Assembly (NCBI GenBank): GCA_020054095.1
Contig: JAGVMA010000055.1
Span: 1 to 64,000, forward strand
Length of the DNA: 64,000 bases
Direction of reading: 5' to 3'
Source: Bacteroidia bacterium
GTDB taxonomy: Bacteria; Bacteroidota; Bacteroidia; JADZBD01
Notes under the pieces: model-generated
The model's database searches: none
Told to the model about the DNA's origin: nothing
The model's input: only the letters and a program-made list of their open reading frames with translations
Shown here: positions 11,219-20,147 of the stretch, piece by piece
Layout of the letters: every line of letters begins with the position of its first letter
Numbering within the stretch: the stretch's first letter is position 1
Program-made: the position numbers and the translations under genes

Positions 11219-11971
11219 ATGCGCATTCCATTTAAAATAGCAATACCTGTTTTTAAAACTAAAAACTATAAAATAGCTATTGCATTCCGTAAGCGATTTA
11301 AAACGAGCGAAAATATTATTTCGCTTGGCAGTGCCTGTCATCCTGCTTATTTACTCGATGCGATGGGATTCCGAAAAATGAGCATGCCATTTGATTGGCA
11401 ACTAACGCACCCCATTAATGGTTTAGAATATGTGTGCGATAATATTAAAACCAATTTCAGGTTTTTTATGGATGATTTAAAGCTGAATACCGAAAATCAA
11501 GTGTATGCATCGCGTAATCCGTTTGCCGTTTTTTTTCATTATCCTGATGTGATCAGTAATCCGGCAACAAAAGTAACATTTACTAAGCGGTGTGCGCGGT
11601 TTGCCGATTTTACAAAAAATAATAGATGCACATTTCTTTATTCAGCTACCAGCAGCGCAATAAATTCTGATGCAGCAGCTAATCAACTTTTACAATCGGT
11701 AAATGAGTTTAAGCAGCTAATGAAACCTGCCGACCGTTTGTTGATTTACGTAAACTTCACAGAATCGTTTTCGGAAAACAGCCAATATTGTGAGCAGTTT
11801 ATTAATGCAGCATCAGCCATAGAAAATGTGAAGGCAGCAAAGTTTTTACTGCAGCATTCAATATACGGGCAGTGGGGCTACGAAAATAATTATGCTTCCT
11901 TGTTAAAGCAACTTGGTTTTAAGTTCCGCAGCAGCATACCTTCAATAAAATTTCTAAAACAAAAAATTTAA
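11219..11971 (+). CDS. DUF1796 family putative papain-like cysteine peptidase
   Basis: 250 residues. After a basic N-terminus the protein has ISLGSACHPAYLLDAMGF followed by MPFDWQLTHP, the conserved opening of the DUF1796 family, which is predicted to be papain-like; the candidate nucleophile is Cys40. A second conserved-looking patch is NPFAVFFHYPD (about residues 99-109). There is no clear signal peptide, so a cytoplasmic or peripheral location is likely. Family members are often found near capsule or glycan genes, and here the next two genes make and transfer a GDP-sugar. The substrate is unknown. The family call is good; catalytic activity is a prediction. Confidence 0.75.
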   Translation: MRIPFKIAIPVFKTKNYKIAIAFRKRFKTSENIISLGSACHPAYLLDAMGFRKMSMPFDWQLTHPINGLEYVCDNIKTNFRFFMDDLKLNTENQVYASRNPFAVFFHYPDVISNPATKVTFTKRCARFADFTKNNRCTFLYSATSSAINSDAAANQLLQSVNEFKQLMKPADRLLIYVNFTESFSENSQYCEQFINAASAIENVKAAKFLLQHSIYGQWGYENNYASLLKQLGFKFRSSIPSIKFLKQKI

Positions 11972-11976
11972 GGCAG

Positions 11977-12888
11977 TTAAATTTTCACCCAACTATCGGG
12001 TACAATGTGCGGTGGTGTAAAATCATCGGTAGTGAACGACCACTGCTTAGGCGCAACAATTATTTTTTTATCGAACGAACTTAAATATGCTCCCCACCAC
12101 GAAAACGTACTGTGCGATGTAATGTGATGATGGCACTTGCCGATTAGATACAAATCTTCGGCCATGCCTTTTTTATTTTTTTCGGTTTTCACAAATACAG
12201 CACGCGGAATAAACTGTAAGTTTTGTATGCACCAATTGTAATCCTCAGAAAAAACAAAAAACTGTGCATTAGGAAAAAGATTTATAAAATAGTTTACAGC
12301 ATCGAGGTAATATGAAACATCTAAATTGCCATTTACCAAACCGCTTCGCACCACGTTTCCATTTTTATCTTTTACATAATCTTCGCGCCTAACGTGTATT
12401 GATATTGGCACAGCAGCATTGGCTATAGTTTCATTTGCTGTCGAATTTAAAAGCCAACTACTTTTGATTTTAAAATCAGCAATAATGGCCTCTTTTTTTT
12501 CTTCAAAATATTTTTCGCTTTGCCAGCGGCCTACAATACAAGTGTTGCTAGTCGCATTTAGGTGTTCGTGATTAAATAGGTGCTTGTCTTGTATCAGTAA
12601 ATTTCTTTTTCTGAAAACTTTGTCGGCTTTATGGAATGCCCTAAGTAAAATGTTTCCATCGGGGTAGCCGTTGTAAAAACTTATTTCGCTTTGCGATGCA
12701 AAATTTATAGTTGTTTCAAAAATATCTAAATCAAAATTGCGAATAACCGCATTTTCGTTTTTTAGGTTATCTGTTAAAAGCGAGGTGTCAATTTTTAGCT
12801 GCGTATTATTTTTAAGCGCCAACATTTTTCCAAATGCGTATTGAAATAGTTGGTTGCCAAGTCCGCCTTGAACGCGTGTTAAAATCAT
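11977..12888 (-). CDS. GT11 family alpha-1,2-fucosyltransferase-like glycosyltransferase
   Basis: 303 residues, normal for bacterial GT11. Motifs in order: VQGGLGNQLFQYAFGKML (residues about 6-23), the nucleotide-sugar site IHVRREDYV (164-172), and SHSTFSWWGAYL (about 258-269). GT11 enzymes usually move L-fucose from GDP-fucose to galactose or a related acceptor. The start codon overlaps the stop of the upstream epimerase gene by 4 bases, so the two are translationally coupled. Because that partner is a GDP-mannose 3,5-epimerase homologue rather than a GDP-fucose synthase, the real donor may be GDP-L-galactose. The donor is therefore uncertain; the fold family is not. Confidence 0.9.
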   Translation of the reverse strand: MILTRVQGGLGNQLFQYAFGKMLALKNNTQLKIDTSLLTDNLKNENAVIRNFDLDIFETTINFASQSEISFYNGYPDGNILLRAFHKADKVFRKRNLLIQDKHLFNHEHLNATSNTCIVGRWQSEKYFEEKKEAIIADFKIKSSWLLNSTANETIANAAVPISIHVRREDYVKDKNGNVVRSGLVNGNLDVSYYLDAVNYFINLFPNAQFFVFSEDYNWCIQNLQFIPRAVFVKTEKNKKGMAEDLYLIGKCHHHITSHSTFSWWGAYLSSFDKKIIVAPKQWSFTTDDFTPPHIVPDSWVKI

Positions 12889-13853
12889 TTTTGTTTATTA
12901 TCCAGCTGCTGTTTTATCCAGGTGTAAGTTTTTGCTAATCCTTCTGTAAGTGGTTTTGATGGTTTCCATCCGAGCTTGGTTTGTATCAAGTTGTTATCAG
13001 AATTTCTTCCTTTAACGCCAAGTGGACCGGGAATATTTTTTATCGTTAAATTTTTATTGGCAACAGTCATCACCATTTTTGCTAACTGGTTAATGGTTAC
13101 CATTTCGTCTGAGCCAATATTTACGGGTCCTGTAAAATCACTTGCCATTAATCGCTGCACAGCTTCCACACATTCATCTATGTAAAGAAAAGAGCGAGTT
13201 TGTAACCCATCGCCCCAAATTTCAATCGTTCCGCCTTCGGGTGTTTCGGCAACTTTGCGGCAAACAGCAGCAGGTGCTTTTTCTTTTCCGCCTTGCCAGG
13301 TTCCTTCTATTCCAAAAATATTATGGAAACGAGCAATGCGCACATTTAATCCGTAATTACGATTGTAGGCAAGATACAATCGTTCGCTAAAAAGTTTTTC
13401 CCAGCCGTATTCACTATCAGGTGCGGCAGGGTATGCCGAATCTTCTTGGCAATTTGGATTATTGGGATCTTCTTGGTTATGGGCCGGATACATGCAAGCA
13501 GATGAAGAATAAAATATTTTTTTTACGCCCACTTTACAAGCAACATTAGCAATGTTTAAATTAATGGTAGCTGAATTGTGCATCACATTTGCATCGTTTT
13601 CGCCCGTGAAAATATAACCTGCTCCACCCATGTCGGCAGCTAATTGAAACAATTCATCAAAAGGTAAATCGCAAACTTTTTCTACCACCGTAGGATCGGT
13701 TAAATCGCCAACTATAAATTCATCGGCAGGCGATTTGCTGTATTCGTTATTTTTTAAATCTACGGCTCGCACCCAATAGCCATCGGCTTTCAATTTTTTT
13801 ACTAAATGGCCGCCAATAAATCCTCCGGCTCCGCAAACAAGTGCTTTTTTCAT
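12885..13853 (-). CDS. GDP-mannose 3,5-epimerase-like NAD-dependent sugar epimerase
   Basis: 322 residues, extended SDR fold. The N-terminal NAD site is CGAGGFIGGHLV. Segments that I recognise from plant GDP-mannose 3,5-epimerase (GME) are LAADMGGAGYIF, SSSACMYP, FHNIFGIEGTWQGGKEKAPA, IWGDGLQTRSFLYIDECVE and GVKGRNSDNNLI. The GME catalytic set is present: Cys120, Tyr149-x3-Lys153, and Lys residues at 190 and 192. GME converts GDP-D-mannose to GDP-L-galactose and GDP-L-gulose, a step best known in plant ascorbate synthesis. Here it feeds a GT11 glycosyltransferase, pointing to surface glycan synthesis. Other SDR epimerases are possible but match less well. Confidence 0.82.
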   Translation of the reverse strand: MKKALVCGAGGFIGGHLVKKLKADGYWVRAVDLKNNEYSKSPADEFIVGDLTDPTVVEKVCDLPFDELFQLAADMGGAGYIFTGENDANVMHNSATINLNIANVACKVGVKKIFYSSSACMYPAHNQEDPNNPNCQEDSAYPAAPDSEYGWEKLFSERLYLAYNRNYGLNVRIARFHNIFGIEGTWQGGKEKAPAAVCRKVAETPEGGTIEIWGDGLQTRSFLYIDECVEAVQRLMASDFTGPVNIGSDEMVTINQLAKMVMTVANKNLTIKNIPGPLGVKGRNSDNNLIQTKLGWKPSKPLTEGLAKTYTWIKQQLDNKQK

Positions 13854-14002
13854 CTGTATATAATTTTAATGCTAAGGTCAATGGAATGCGCCATATATTC
13901 ATTTTAGTTGGTATGCCAAACGTATATGGCTATTTCATTTTTTATATTTCTTTCGCACGAAAATAATTAAAATATATTGAAGTAAAAATTGAGCTGATGC
14001 TT

Positions 14003-15913
14003 CTATTTTAGTTTGCCGAGCACAGTAACTCGCCCATATAACTCGTGGTAATATCCTTTAAAATCCATGAAGGTGAACATGCACACATATACGTCTGATT
14101 TTACTTGCTCGCCCGTGTTTTTAAATTTTCCGTTCCATCCTTCTGTTGGTTCTTTTGTTTCAAAAACAATGCTTCCCCATCGGTCGAAAATAAACATTTG
14201 GTAGCCATCTGTTTCTATGCCCGAGTATTCCGGGAAAAATAAATCATTGTTCCCGTTTCCATTTGGCGTAAAAGCATTTGGGAAATAAAATGTATAAAAC
14301 CCTTCAACTACCAATGTTTGGAAAATGGTATCCACACAGCCATAAGGATTTTGCACAATCAGCATTACGATATATGTTCCTTCGGCAGTATAAGTGTGAT
14401 TAGGGTTTGCCTGATAAGACGGGTTGCTGCCATCTCCAAAATCCCAAGTCCACTGAGTGGCGCCTGTTGCAGTGTTCGCAAATGTTACAATAGGATCGAG
14501 CAAGGTGGGTGTTTGTGGCAGAAAGGTGAATCCCGCAGTAGGTGGTGGCAAATCAGCAACTGTGCCGGTGGCAGTGGTGGTGCATCCGGCAGCATCGGTA
14601 ATTATCACGCTGTAATTTCCTTGCGCTAATCCGTTTACGGATGAAGTGGTGGCGCCATTGCTCCACAAATAACTATAGGGCACTGTTCCGCCCGAAGCAT
14701 TGGTATTTACCATTCCCACTCCACGCGAGCAGGTATCATCGGCCAAATTACTGTTGGGCAAAATTTGTGTGGGCGAAGTAATGGTTACGCTATCCACATA
14801 TTGGCACGAGCCATAAGAAATTGTTACTGTATATGTTCCGGCAGATAAATTAGTAATGGTATCGGTAGTAGCTCCATTGCTCCACAAATAGGTATAAGGG
14901 CCTCCGGCTGTGGTGCTAACTCCTGCGCTGCCATTGGCATAGCCAAAACATGTTTCATTCGTTCCTGATGCGTTAGCCGGTATGCCTACTACTACATTAA
15001 CCGAATCGGTATCATTCATATTACTACACGAATAATTTACAACAGCATAATACGTGCTATTTGCTGGCACATTCACGTTTACACTATTGCCGGTGCCAAT
15101 GTTCGTGTTAGTCATATCGAACCAATTAACCACATAGGGATTAGGCGGACCATTGGGCGTAAATCGTTGGGCATCGTTTACTGCAGTCCATTGTGTGGCA
15201 TTGCGACCAGTTACCGTAGCCGCTGCCAAGCCGGTGGCATCGTGTACGCCTTCCACCCCATTGCCATTAAACCAAGTTAAACAGGCGGGTTTGTTTAAAA
15301 TATTAATATCAATAATGTTTGTTGTTTCGTAGCAGATAATCTGGAAAGTGCCTGTGTTGTTGGTACATTGATACATGGCAAGATTTTCCCACGAAACAAT
15401 TAATCTGCGGAAAGGCGCAGTGCCTTGGGTTGTGTAACGCACATTGCCACTTGCAAACGGATACCAATCTTGCCAACAAGCCATGATGCAATTGCGTGGT
15501 ACATTAAACCCTGTGGATGGAATAGGAGTGGAGGCATTACCATTTACACTTTGTCCGGGCGCAAAAGATATCCAGCCATTGGTGCCGGCATAAAACTGAG
15601 TATAGGTATTTCCGAAAAAGCAAAAGGTAAAACCAATTGGCAATGCATTTGAAATATCTTCATCTAAATTACTCGGGAAATTAACAAGTGTGCCCGTGCT
15701 GTAAGGAAAAGGAACATAAGAAATAGTGCTTACTGCGTAAGAACTTGTACCATTAGTAGGTGTTACCGTTGCATTTAATGTAACATTACCCGGCTGACAA
15801 ATTACAGTATCGTTTCCGGCAAAAACCTGCGCTTTGGCTTGAGAGGCAAACAGTGCAGCAAGCAATACAAGCAAGAAGGAAAACAACCGTAAAATACGCT
15901 TTAGCCGATTCAT
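14003..15913 (-). CDS. Secreted surface protein with SprB-like repeats, PKD domain and T9SS type B sorting domain
   Basis: About 636 residues from the ATG at 15913; an in-frame ATG at 15928 adds five. A signal peptide (LRLFSFLLVLLAALFASQAKAQ) opens the protein. Around residues 315-465 two similar repeats end in PYTYLWSNGATTDTITNLSAG and PYSYLWSNGATTSSVNGLAQG, typical of SprB-type adhesin repeats. A PKD domain follows (WDFGDGSNPSY). The last 90 residues (FPNAFTPNGNGNNDLFFPEY ... FDRWGSIVFET ... GWNGKF) form the gliding-motility-associated C-terminal domain, a type B T9SS signal. It should be exported by T9SS and held at the cell surface or released. Confidence 0.9.
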   Translation of the reverse strand: MNRLKRILRLFSFLLVLLAALFASQAKAQVFAGNDTVICQPGNVTLNATVTPTNGTSSYAVSTISYVPFPYSTGTLVNFPSNLDEDISNALPIGFTFCFFGNTYTQFYAGTNGWISFAPGQSVNGNASTPIPSTGFNVPRNCIMACWQDWYPFASGNVRYTTQGTAPFRRLIVSWENLAMYQCTNNTGTFQIICYETTNIIDINILNKPACLTWFNGNGVEGVHDATGLAAATVTGRNATQWTAVNDAQRFTPNGPPNPYVVNWFDMTNTNIGTGNSVNVNVPANSTYYAVVNYSCSNMNDTDSVNVVVGIPANASGTNETCFGYANGSAGVSTTAGGPYTYLWSNGATTDTITNLSAGTYTVTISYGSCQYVDSVTITSPTQILPNSNLADDTCSRGVGMVNTNASGGTVPYSYLWSNGATTSSVNGLAQGNYSVIITDAAGCTTTATGTVADLPPPTAGFTFLPQTPTLLDPIVTFANTATGATQWTWDFGDGSNPSYQANPNHTYTAEGTYIVMLIVQNPYGCVDTIFQTLVVEGFYTFYFPNAFTPNGNGNNDLFFPEYSGIETDGYQMFIFDRWGSIVFETKEPTEGWNGKFKNTGEQVKSDVYVCMFTFMDFKGYYHELYGRVTVLGKLK

Positions 15914-16014
15914 TTTGAAGTATAGCAAAGATATAAAACCAGCCGAAATGGTTGCATTTATCGCAAGTCAGTAAAATGTTAAAAATTAGAACTTGTAGGT
16001 TTGTGTGCTATTTT

Positions 16015-16022
16015 TAATTTAG
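16015..16022 (+). promoter_or_regulatory. Probable -7 promoter box upstream of mdh
   Basis: TAATTTAG fits the TAnnTT(T/A)G -7 pattern that recurs in this window. It lies 26 bases upstream of the mdh ATG at 16049, which argues against a start at the upstream in-frame ATG (16001). Confidence 0.45.
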
Positions 16023-16048
16023 CTGCGATTTTAAAAAAAACTAAAAAA

Positions 16049-16987
16049 ATGAAAGTATCAGTAATTGGAGCAGGCAACGTGGGAGCATCGTGTGCCGAAT
16101 ACATTGCAGTTAACCGTATTGCAAGCGAAGTAGTAATATTAGACATAAAAGAAAATTTTGCCGAAGGCAAAGCAATGGATTTAATGCAAACGGCAACATT
16201 AAACGGATTTAACACGCGTATCACAGGCAGTACAAACGATTACACAAAAACAGCAAATAGCAATGTAGTTGTAATCACAAGCGGTATTCCGCGCAAACCC
16301 GGCATGACAAGAGAAGAGCTGATAGGCATTAATGCAGGTATTGTAAAAAATGTTACCGAAAATGTACTAAAACATTCGCCCGATGCAATTATTATTATCG
16401 TGAGTAATCCTATGGATACGATGGCTTACTTAGCATTAAAAGAAAGCGGCTTGCCTAAAAATAAAATTATAGGCATGGGCGGAATTTTAGATAGCAGTCG
16501 CTTTAAATATTATTTATCAAAAGCTTTAGCAGTTCCGGCAAGCGATGTGCAAGGTTACGTTATTGGCGGCCATGGCGATACCACCATGATTCCTTTAACA
16601 CGCCTTGCCACCTATAATGGTTTGCCTGTAACTAATTTACTGGATGCAGAAAAGCTTAAAAAAGTAGCTGCCGATACAATGGTAGGCGGTGCTACTTTAA
16701 CAGCTATGCTTGGCACCAGTGCTTGGTATGCACCAGGGGCATCGGTAGCTGCCTTAGTTGATAGTATAATTAACGACCATAAAAAAATGTACACCTGCTG
16801 CGTAAGTCTCGATGGCGAATACAACCAAAAAGATATTTGCCTTGGCGTGCCTGTGGTAATAGGTAAAAACGGATGGGAAAAAATAATTGATTTCAGTTTA
16901 ACAGACGAAGAAAAAGCCGCATTTAATAAAAGTGCTGATGCAGTTAGAGCTATGAATAAAGTTTTGAGTGAAATAAAAACAACTTAA
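16049..16987 (+). CDS. mdh: Malate dehydrogenase
   Basis: 312 residues from the ATG at 16049. An in-frame ATG at 16001 would add 16 residues of non-conserved, promoter-overlapping sequence, so I reject it. The NAD site is VIGAGNVGASCAEYIA; SGIPRKPGMTREELIGINA, VSNPMDTMAYLA and the active-site IGGHGDTTMIP with its catalytic His follow. It oxidises L-malate to oxaloacetate in the TCA cycle with NAD. The LDH-like form, common in Bacteroidota, is the better fit. A terminator follows directly. Confidence 0.96.
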   Translation: MKVSVIGAGNVGASCAEYIAVNRIASEVVILDIKENFAEGKAMDLMQTATLNGFNTRITGSTNDYTKTANSNVVVITSGIPRKPGMTREELIGINAGIVKNVTENVLKHSPDAIIIIVSNPMDTMAYLALKESGLPKNKIIGMGGILDSSRFKYYLSKALAVPASDVQGYVIGGHGDTTMIPLTRLATYNGLPVTNLLDAEKLKKVAADTMVGGATLTAMLGTSAWYAPGASVAALVDSIINDHKKMYTCCVSLDGEYNQKDICLGVPVVIGKNGWEKIIDFSLTDEEKAAFNKSADAVRAMNKVLSEIKTT

Positions 16988-17010
16988 TAGCTAATGGTAA
17001 TTTAATTGAT

Positions 17011-17042
17011 AAAAAGTCACCAAAATTTCGGTGGCTTTTTTT
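17011..17042 (+). terminator. Rho-independent terminator after mdh
   Basis: AAAAAGTCACC (17011-17021) pairs with GGTGGCTTTTT (17030-17040), with one G-U wobble, around the loop AAAATTTC, followed by further T. Flanking TTGAT/ATCAA can extend the stem. Confidence 0.85.
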
Positions 17043-17067
17043 ATCAAATAACAAAAAAATAAAAAAC

Positions 17068-17889
17068 ATGAAAACTACTATTAATTACATTGCCATTTTA
17101 TTTTTGGCAACAAGTTTTACCAGTTGTTATCTAGTTCAACCAGATGCAGGCCAAGAAAGTGTGTTGGTGTATAAACCTTATTTTTTTGGACATGGCGGAG
17201 TAGATGATACCCCCGTTACAACAGGCGCAACATGGTGTGCGTGGACCACTGATCACAAAGAGTTTCAAGTTACACCCATTACTGTTACCGAGGAGTTTAA
17301 CAACATGATTCCTTCTGACAATACACCTGTTTCGTTTAGCGCTTATCTTAAAATACAAATTCGAGGAGGGCAAACTCCTATTTTATATGAAAATTTTGGT
17401 GAAGAATGGTACCGCAATTCATTGCAACAAACATTCAGAACTATGGTGCGCGAAAAAGCAAGCATATTTAAAATGTTTGAACTGGCAAGTAAACGCGAAA
17501 TATCAGCACAATTAGAAAAAGATATTTTTAAAGACATTTTGGAATATGCACAAAAATTAAACTTGCCGGTGGATGTTCTGCAAGTATCCATTGGTGCCAT
17601 TACACCACCCGAACAAGTATTAACTGAAACAAAAAACACTGCTGCACAAAATCAAAGTATTTTAACTCAACAAGCGCGCGCTAATGCCGAATTGGCTCGT
17701 AAACAAGCAGAAATAAATAAAGCAATTGCCGACCAAGCATATAAAAATCAAATGGGAATGTCGGTTACTGAATATTTACATTTACGTCAATTGGAAATTG
17801 AAAAAGAAAAAGTAGAATTAATAAAAGACAACAAAAATGTTTCTATAATTTTTGGCGGGGGCGTGGGTACTAACTTGCAGGTGAAATAG
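17068..17889 (+). CDS. SPFH/prohibitin-family lipoprotein
   Basis: 273 residues. The N-terminus is a lipoprotein signal with a Bacteroidota-style lipobox ending at Cys20 (ATSFTSCYLVQ). The middle resembles the SPFH/Band 7 fold (QVTPITVTEEFNNMIPSDNTPVSFSAYLKIQI), followed by a long charged helix with QARANAELARKQAEINKAIADQ, typical of the coiled-coil part of prohibitin-like proteins. The C-terminus ends in a Gly-rich IIFGGGVGTNLQ. Unusual for the family, the anchor is a lipid rather than a transmembrane helix. The precise role is unknown; membrane scaffolding is the family expectation. Confidence 0.8.
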   Translation: MKTTINYIAILFLATSFTSCYLVQPDAGQESVLVYKPYFFGHGGVDDTPVTTGATWCAWTTDHKEFQVTPITVTEEFNNMIPSDNTPVSFSAYLKIQIRGGQTPILYENFGEEWYRNSLQQTFRTMVREKASIFKMFELASKREISAQLEKDIFKDILEYAQKLNLPVDVLQVSIGAITPPEQVLTETKNTAAQNQSILTQQARANAELARKQAEINKAIADQAYKNQMGMSVTEYLHLRQLEIEKEKVELIKDNKNVSIIFGGGVGTNLQVK

Positions 17890-17946
17890 CTTTTATTGAT
17901 TAGTTTTTCAATTTTATTCCAGCACAGTTTATTCTTATAATACTAA

Positions 17947-19062
17947 TTAAGCCGCTTGTGCTTGTGTTGATTTTTCAACATTGCCAAAATGTTTTAAAAC
18001 ACGAATGTGTGAACCCACCGCACCCCAAAATGTAGGGTTATCTAAGTATTCTATTCCAAACTCTTCGGCCGTACTTTTCACTATTTCTGAAATAGGGCGG
18101 TAATGCACATGGCAAATGGTAGGAAATAAATGATGTTCCACCTGAAAATTTAATCCGCCAACATACCAGCTAATAAATCTGTTGTATCGCGAAAAATTAA
18201 CTGTTGTGTTCATTTGGTGAATCGCCCATTCATTATCTACTTCTAGCTTTTCGTTAGGCAGCGGATGCGTGGTGTGTTCTACCGTGTGTGCTAACTGGAA
18301 AATAACACTTAAAACCAAACCACTTATACTGTGCATTACTAAAAATCCAATAAGTATTGTGCTAAAACTGTAATTTAAAAACACACAAGGTATAACAAAA
18401 GCGAAAAAAAAGTAAATCACTTTTGATGCAATTAAGATTAGTGTGCTGTTAACGTACTCACGCCTGCTCATATTATTTACACTTTCTGCACGATATTTTA
18501 TCAATTGAACAAAATCTTTTAGCGTTACCCAGTAAAGCGTTAAAATGGAGTAAAACGCAAAAACGTAAATGTGCTGAAAACGGTGATACCATTTTTTGTC
18601 ACTATGTGGCGAAAAGCGCATGGCAAGTTTACTGTCAATATCATCATCAAGCCCTGCAATATTAGTATAAGTATGGTGTAGTAAATTGTGCTGTATTTTC
18701 CAATTAAAAACAGCACCTCCGGCCAGGCAAAGCGAATAACCAATCCATTTGTTTGTAGTTTGGTTTGCCGAGTATGCATTGTGGTTAGCATCGTGCATTA
18801 CACTCATGCCAATCCCCGCCATCGCAAAACCCATGAGTACACAATTTGTAACTACCGCCCAAGTGGGTAAATTAAAACTAATAATTACAATATAGGGTAA
18901 AAGATAGGCACTTAAAAGTATAACCGTTTTGGCTACCATCTCAGCATTTGCGTGTTTAGATATTTTTTTGTCAATAAAATATTGATCAACTCGGGCACGA
19001 ACGGTGTTTAAAAAATTACTGCGGTTCTTATTCGTGAAACGTACTTTTTTCTTTTTTTCCAT
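17947..19062 (-). CDS. Membrane fatty-acid (acyl-lipid/acyl-CoA) desaturase
   Basis: 371 residues. The three His boxes of the membrane di-iron desaturases are present: HDANH (residues 90-94), HNLLHH (125-130) and QVEHH (about 306-310). The last is the QxxHH variant typical of front-end (delta-5/delta-6-like) desaturases, but there is no cytochrome b5 domain. Several hydrophobic segments (such as VILLSAYLLPYIVIISF) cross the membrane. It should introduce a double bond into an acyl chain, probably for membrane fluidity; regioselectivity cannot be read from sequence. It is divergent from the next gene, with a 62-base shared promoter region. Confidence 0.9.
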   Translation of the reverse strand: MEKKKKVRFTNKNRSNFLNTVRARVDQYFIDKKISKHANAEMVAKTVILLSAYLLPYIVIISFNLPTWAVVTNCVLMGFAMAGIGMSVMHDANHNAYSANQTTNKWIGYSLCLAGGAVFNWKIQHNLLHHTYTNIAGLDDDIDSKLAMRFSPHSDKKWYHRFQHIYVFAFYSILTLYWVTLKDFVQLIKYRAESVNNMSRREYVNSTLILIASKVIYFFFAFVIPCVFLNYSFSTILIGFLVMHSISGLVLSVIFQLAHTVEHTTHPLPNEKLEVDNEWAIHQMNTTVNFSRYNRFISWYVGGLNFQVEHHLFPTICHVHYRPISEIVKSTAEEFGIEYLDNPTFWGAVGSHIRVLKHFGNVEKSTQAQAA

Positions 19063-19124
19063 TAACTAAATTTTGGGCAAATAATAACAGTAACTTTAGG
19101 GCTACTTAATTATAGCAGCCACGA

Positions 19125-20129
19125 ATGTACGTTAAAAATCGGTTAACTGAGAGTTTAAATATTGATTTCCCGCTGATTATGGCACCCATGTTTTTGGTAA
19201 CAAACCTGGCAATGATGCAGCAGGGAATGGCTTGCGGGGTGGCTGCAGCTTTTCCCACATTGAATTACAGAACAGATCAAGAATTAAGAAATGTGCTCGA
19301 TGAATTAAATAAATTAAAGACAAAAATCACAAAAGGCAATTATGGAGTTAACCTTATTGTTCAGCGCAGTAATCCATATTATGAAAAGCACCTGCAAATA
19401 TGCGTTGAAAAAAAAGTTCCGTTTTACATCACTTCATTAGGCAATCCCGCAAAGGTGATAGAGCAAGCACACGCTTATGGAGCAAAAGTTTTTTGCGATG
19501 TTACAAATATGGAGCATGCTCAAAAATGTTACCATTTAGGTTGTGATGGGTTTATAGCTGTGGGACAGGGTGCAGGTGGGCATGCCGGGCCATTTCCGTT
19601 GCATGTTTTAGTGCCGGCCTTAAAAAACAAGTTTCCTGATAAAATTACCATCGCAGCCGGTGGCATTGCAACAGGAAGTTCAATTGTTTCGGCTATGGTG
19701 CTTGGGGCAGAAGGTGTTTCGGTAGGCACTCGTTTTATTGCCTGTACTGAAGCTAAGGTTAGTGTAGAGTATAAAAACGCAATTGTTAACGCAAATATGA
19801 CCGATATAGTTTTAACCGAAAAAATATCGGGCACACCATGCACCATTATAAATACGCCTTATGCAAAAAAAATTGGCTACAAGCAAAATTGGATCGAACG
19901 TTTACTTTCAACTAACAAGCGCACTAAAAAATGGTTTAAGATGCTGGTGCAATTGCGCGGATTTAAAAATTTAGAAGCAAGTATTTTACCCGCAAGTTAT
20001 AAAACGCTATGGTGCGCAGGCCAAAGCGTAGAACACATTAACGATATTTTACCATGTACAAAAATTATTGACCGCCTGAAAACTGAAACAGCAGTAGCGC
20101 TAAAAAATATAAACGCAGCTAACAGTTAA
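19125..20129 (+). CDS. Nitronate monooxygenase (2-nitropropane dioxygenase family)
   Basis: 334 residues with the TIM-barrel flavoprotein pattern: FPLIMAPMFLVTN near the N-terminus, GCDGFIAVGQGAGGHAG around residue 145, IAAGGIATGSSIVSAMVLGAEGVSVGTRF around 180-205, which binds FMN phosphate. Members oxidise alkyl nitronates such as propionate 3-nitronate, but many are uncharacterised flavin oxidoreductases. The downstream gene starts 18 bases after the stop. Family call is firm, substrate is not. Confidence 0.88.
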   Translation: MYVKNRLTESLNIDFPLIMAPMFLVTNLAMMQQGMACGVAAAFPTLNYRTDQELRNVLDELNKLKTKITKGNYGVNLIVQRSNPYYEKHLQICVEKKVPFYITSLGNPAKVIEQAHAYGAKVFCDVTNMEHAQKCYHLGCDGFIAVGQGAGGHAGPFPLHVLVPALKNKFPDKITIAAGGIATGSSIVSAMVLGAEGVSVGTRFIACTEAKVSVEYKNAIVNANMTDIVLTEKISGTPCTIINTPYAKKIGYKQNWIERLLSTNKRTKKWFKMLVQLRGFKNLEASILPASYKTLWCAGQSVEHINDILPCTKIIDRLKTETAVALKNINAANS

Positions 20130-20133
20130 TTTT

Positions 20134-20141
20134 TACTTTTG
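20134..20141 (+). promoter_or_regulatory. -7 promoter box that decides the start of the next gene
   Basis: TACTTTTG is an exact TAnnTTTG match. Its last three bases form the TTG at 20139 that would otherwise be read as a start codon. The ATG at 20148 lies six bases downstream, which predicts a leaderless or nearly leaderless mRNA. Confidence 0.6.
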
Positions 20142-20147
20142 AAAGCA

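Noticed and set aside
14318-14629. Open frame on the plus strand within the T9SS type B gene
   Set aside because: It is antisense to a gene with clear domains and shows no protein-like features; shadow of the coding strand.
16001-16048. Upstream start for malate dehydrogenase, adding 16 residues
   Set aside because: The extension overlaps a likely -7 box (16015-16022) and has no similarity to the family N-terminus; the NAD-binding motif starts right after the ATG at 16049.
20139-20141. TTG start codon for the hypothetical protein
   Set aside because: It is the last three bases of an exact TAnnTTTG promoter box; the ATG at 20148 is better placed.
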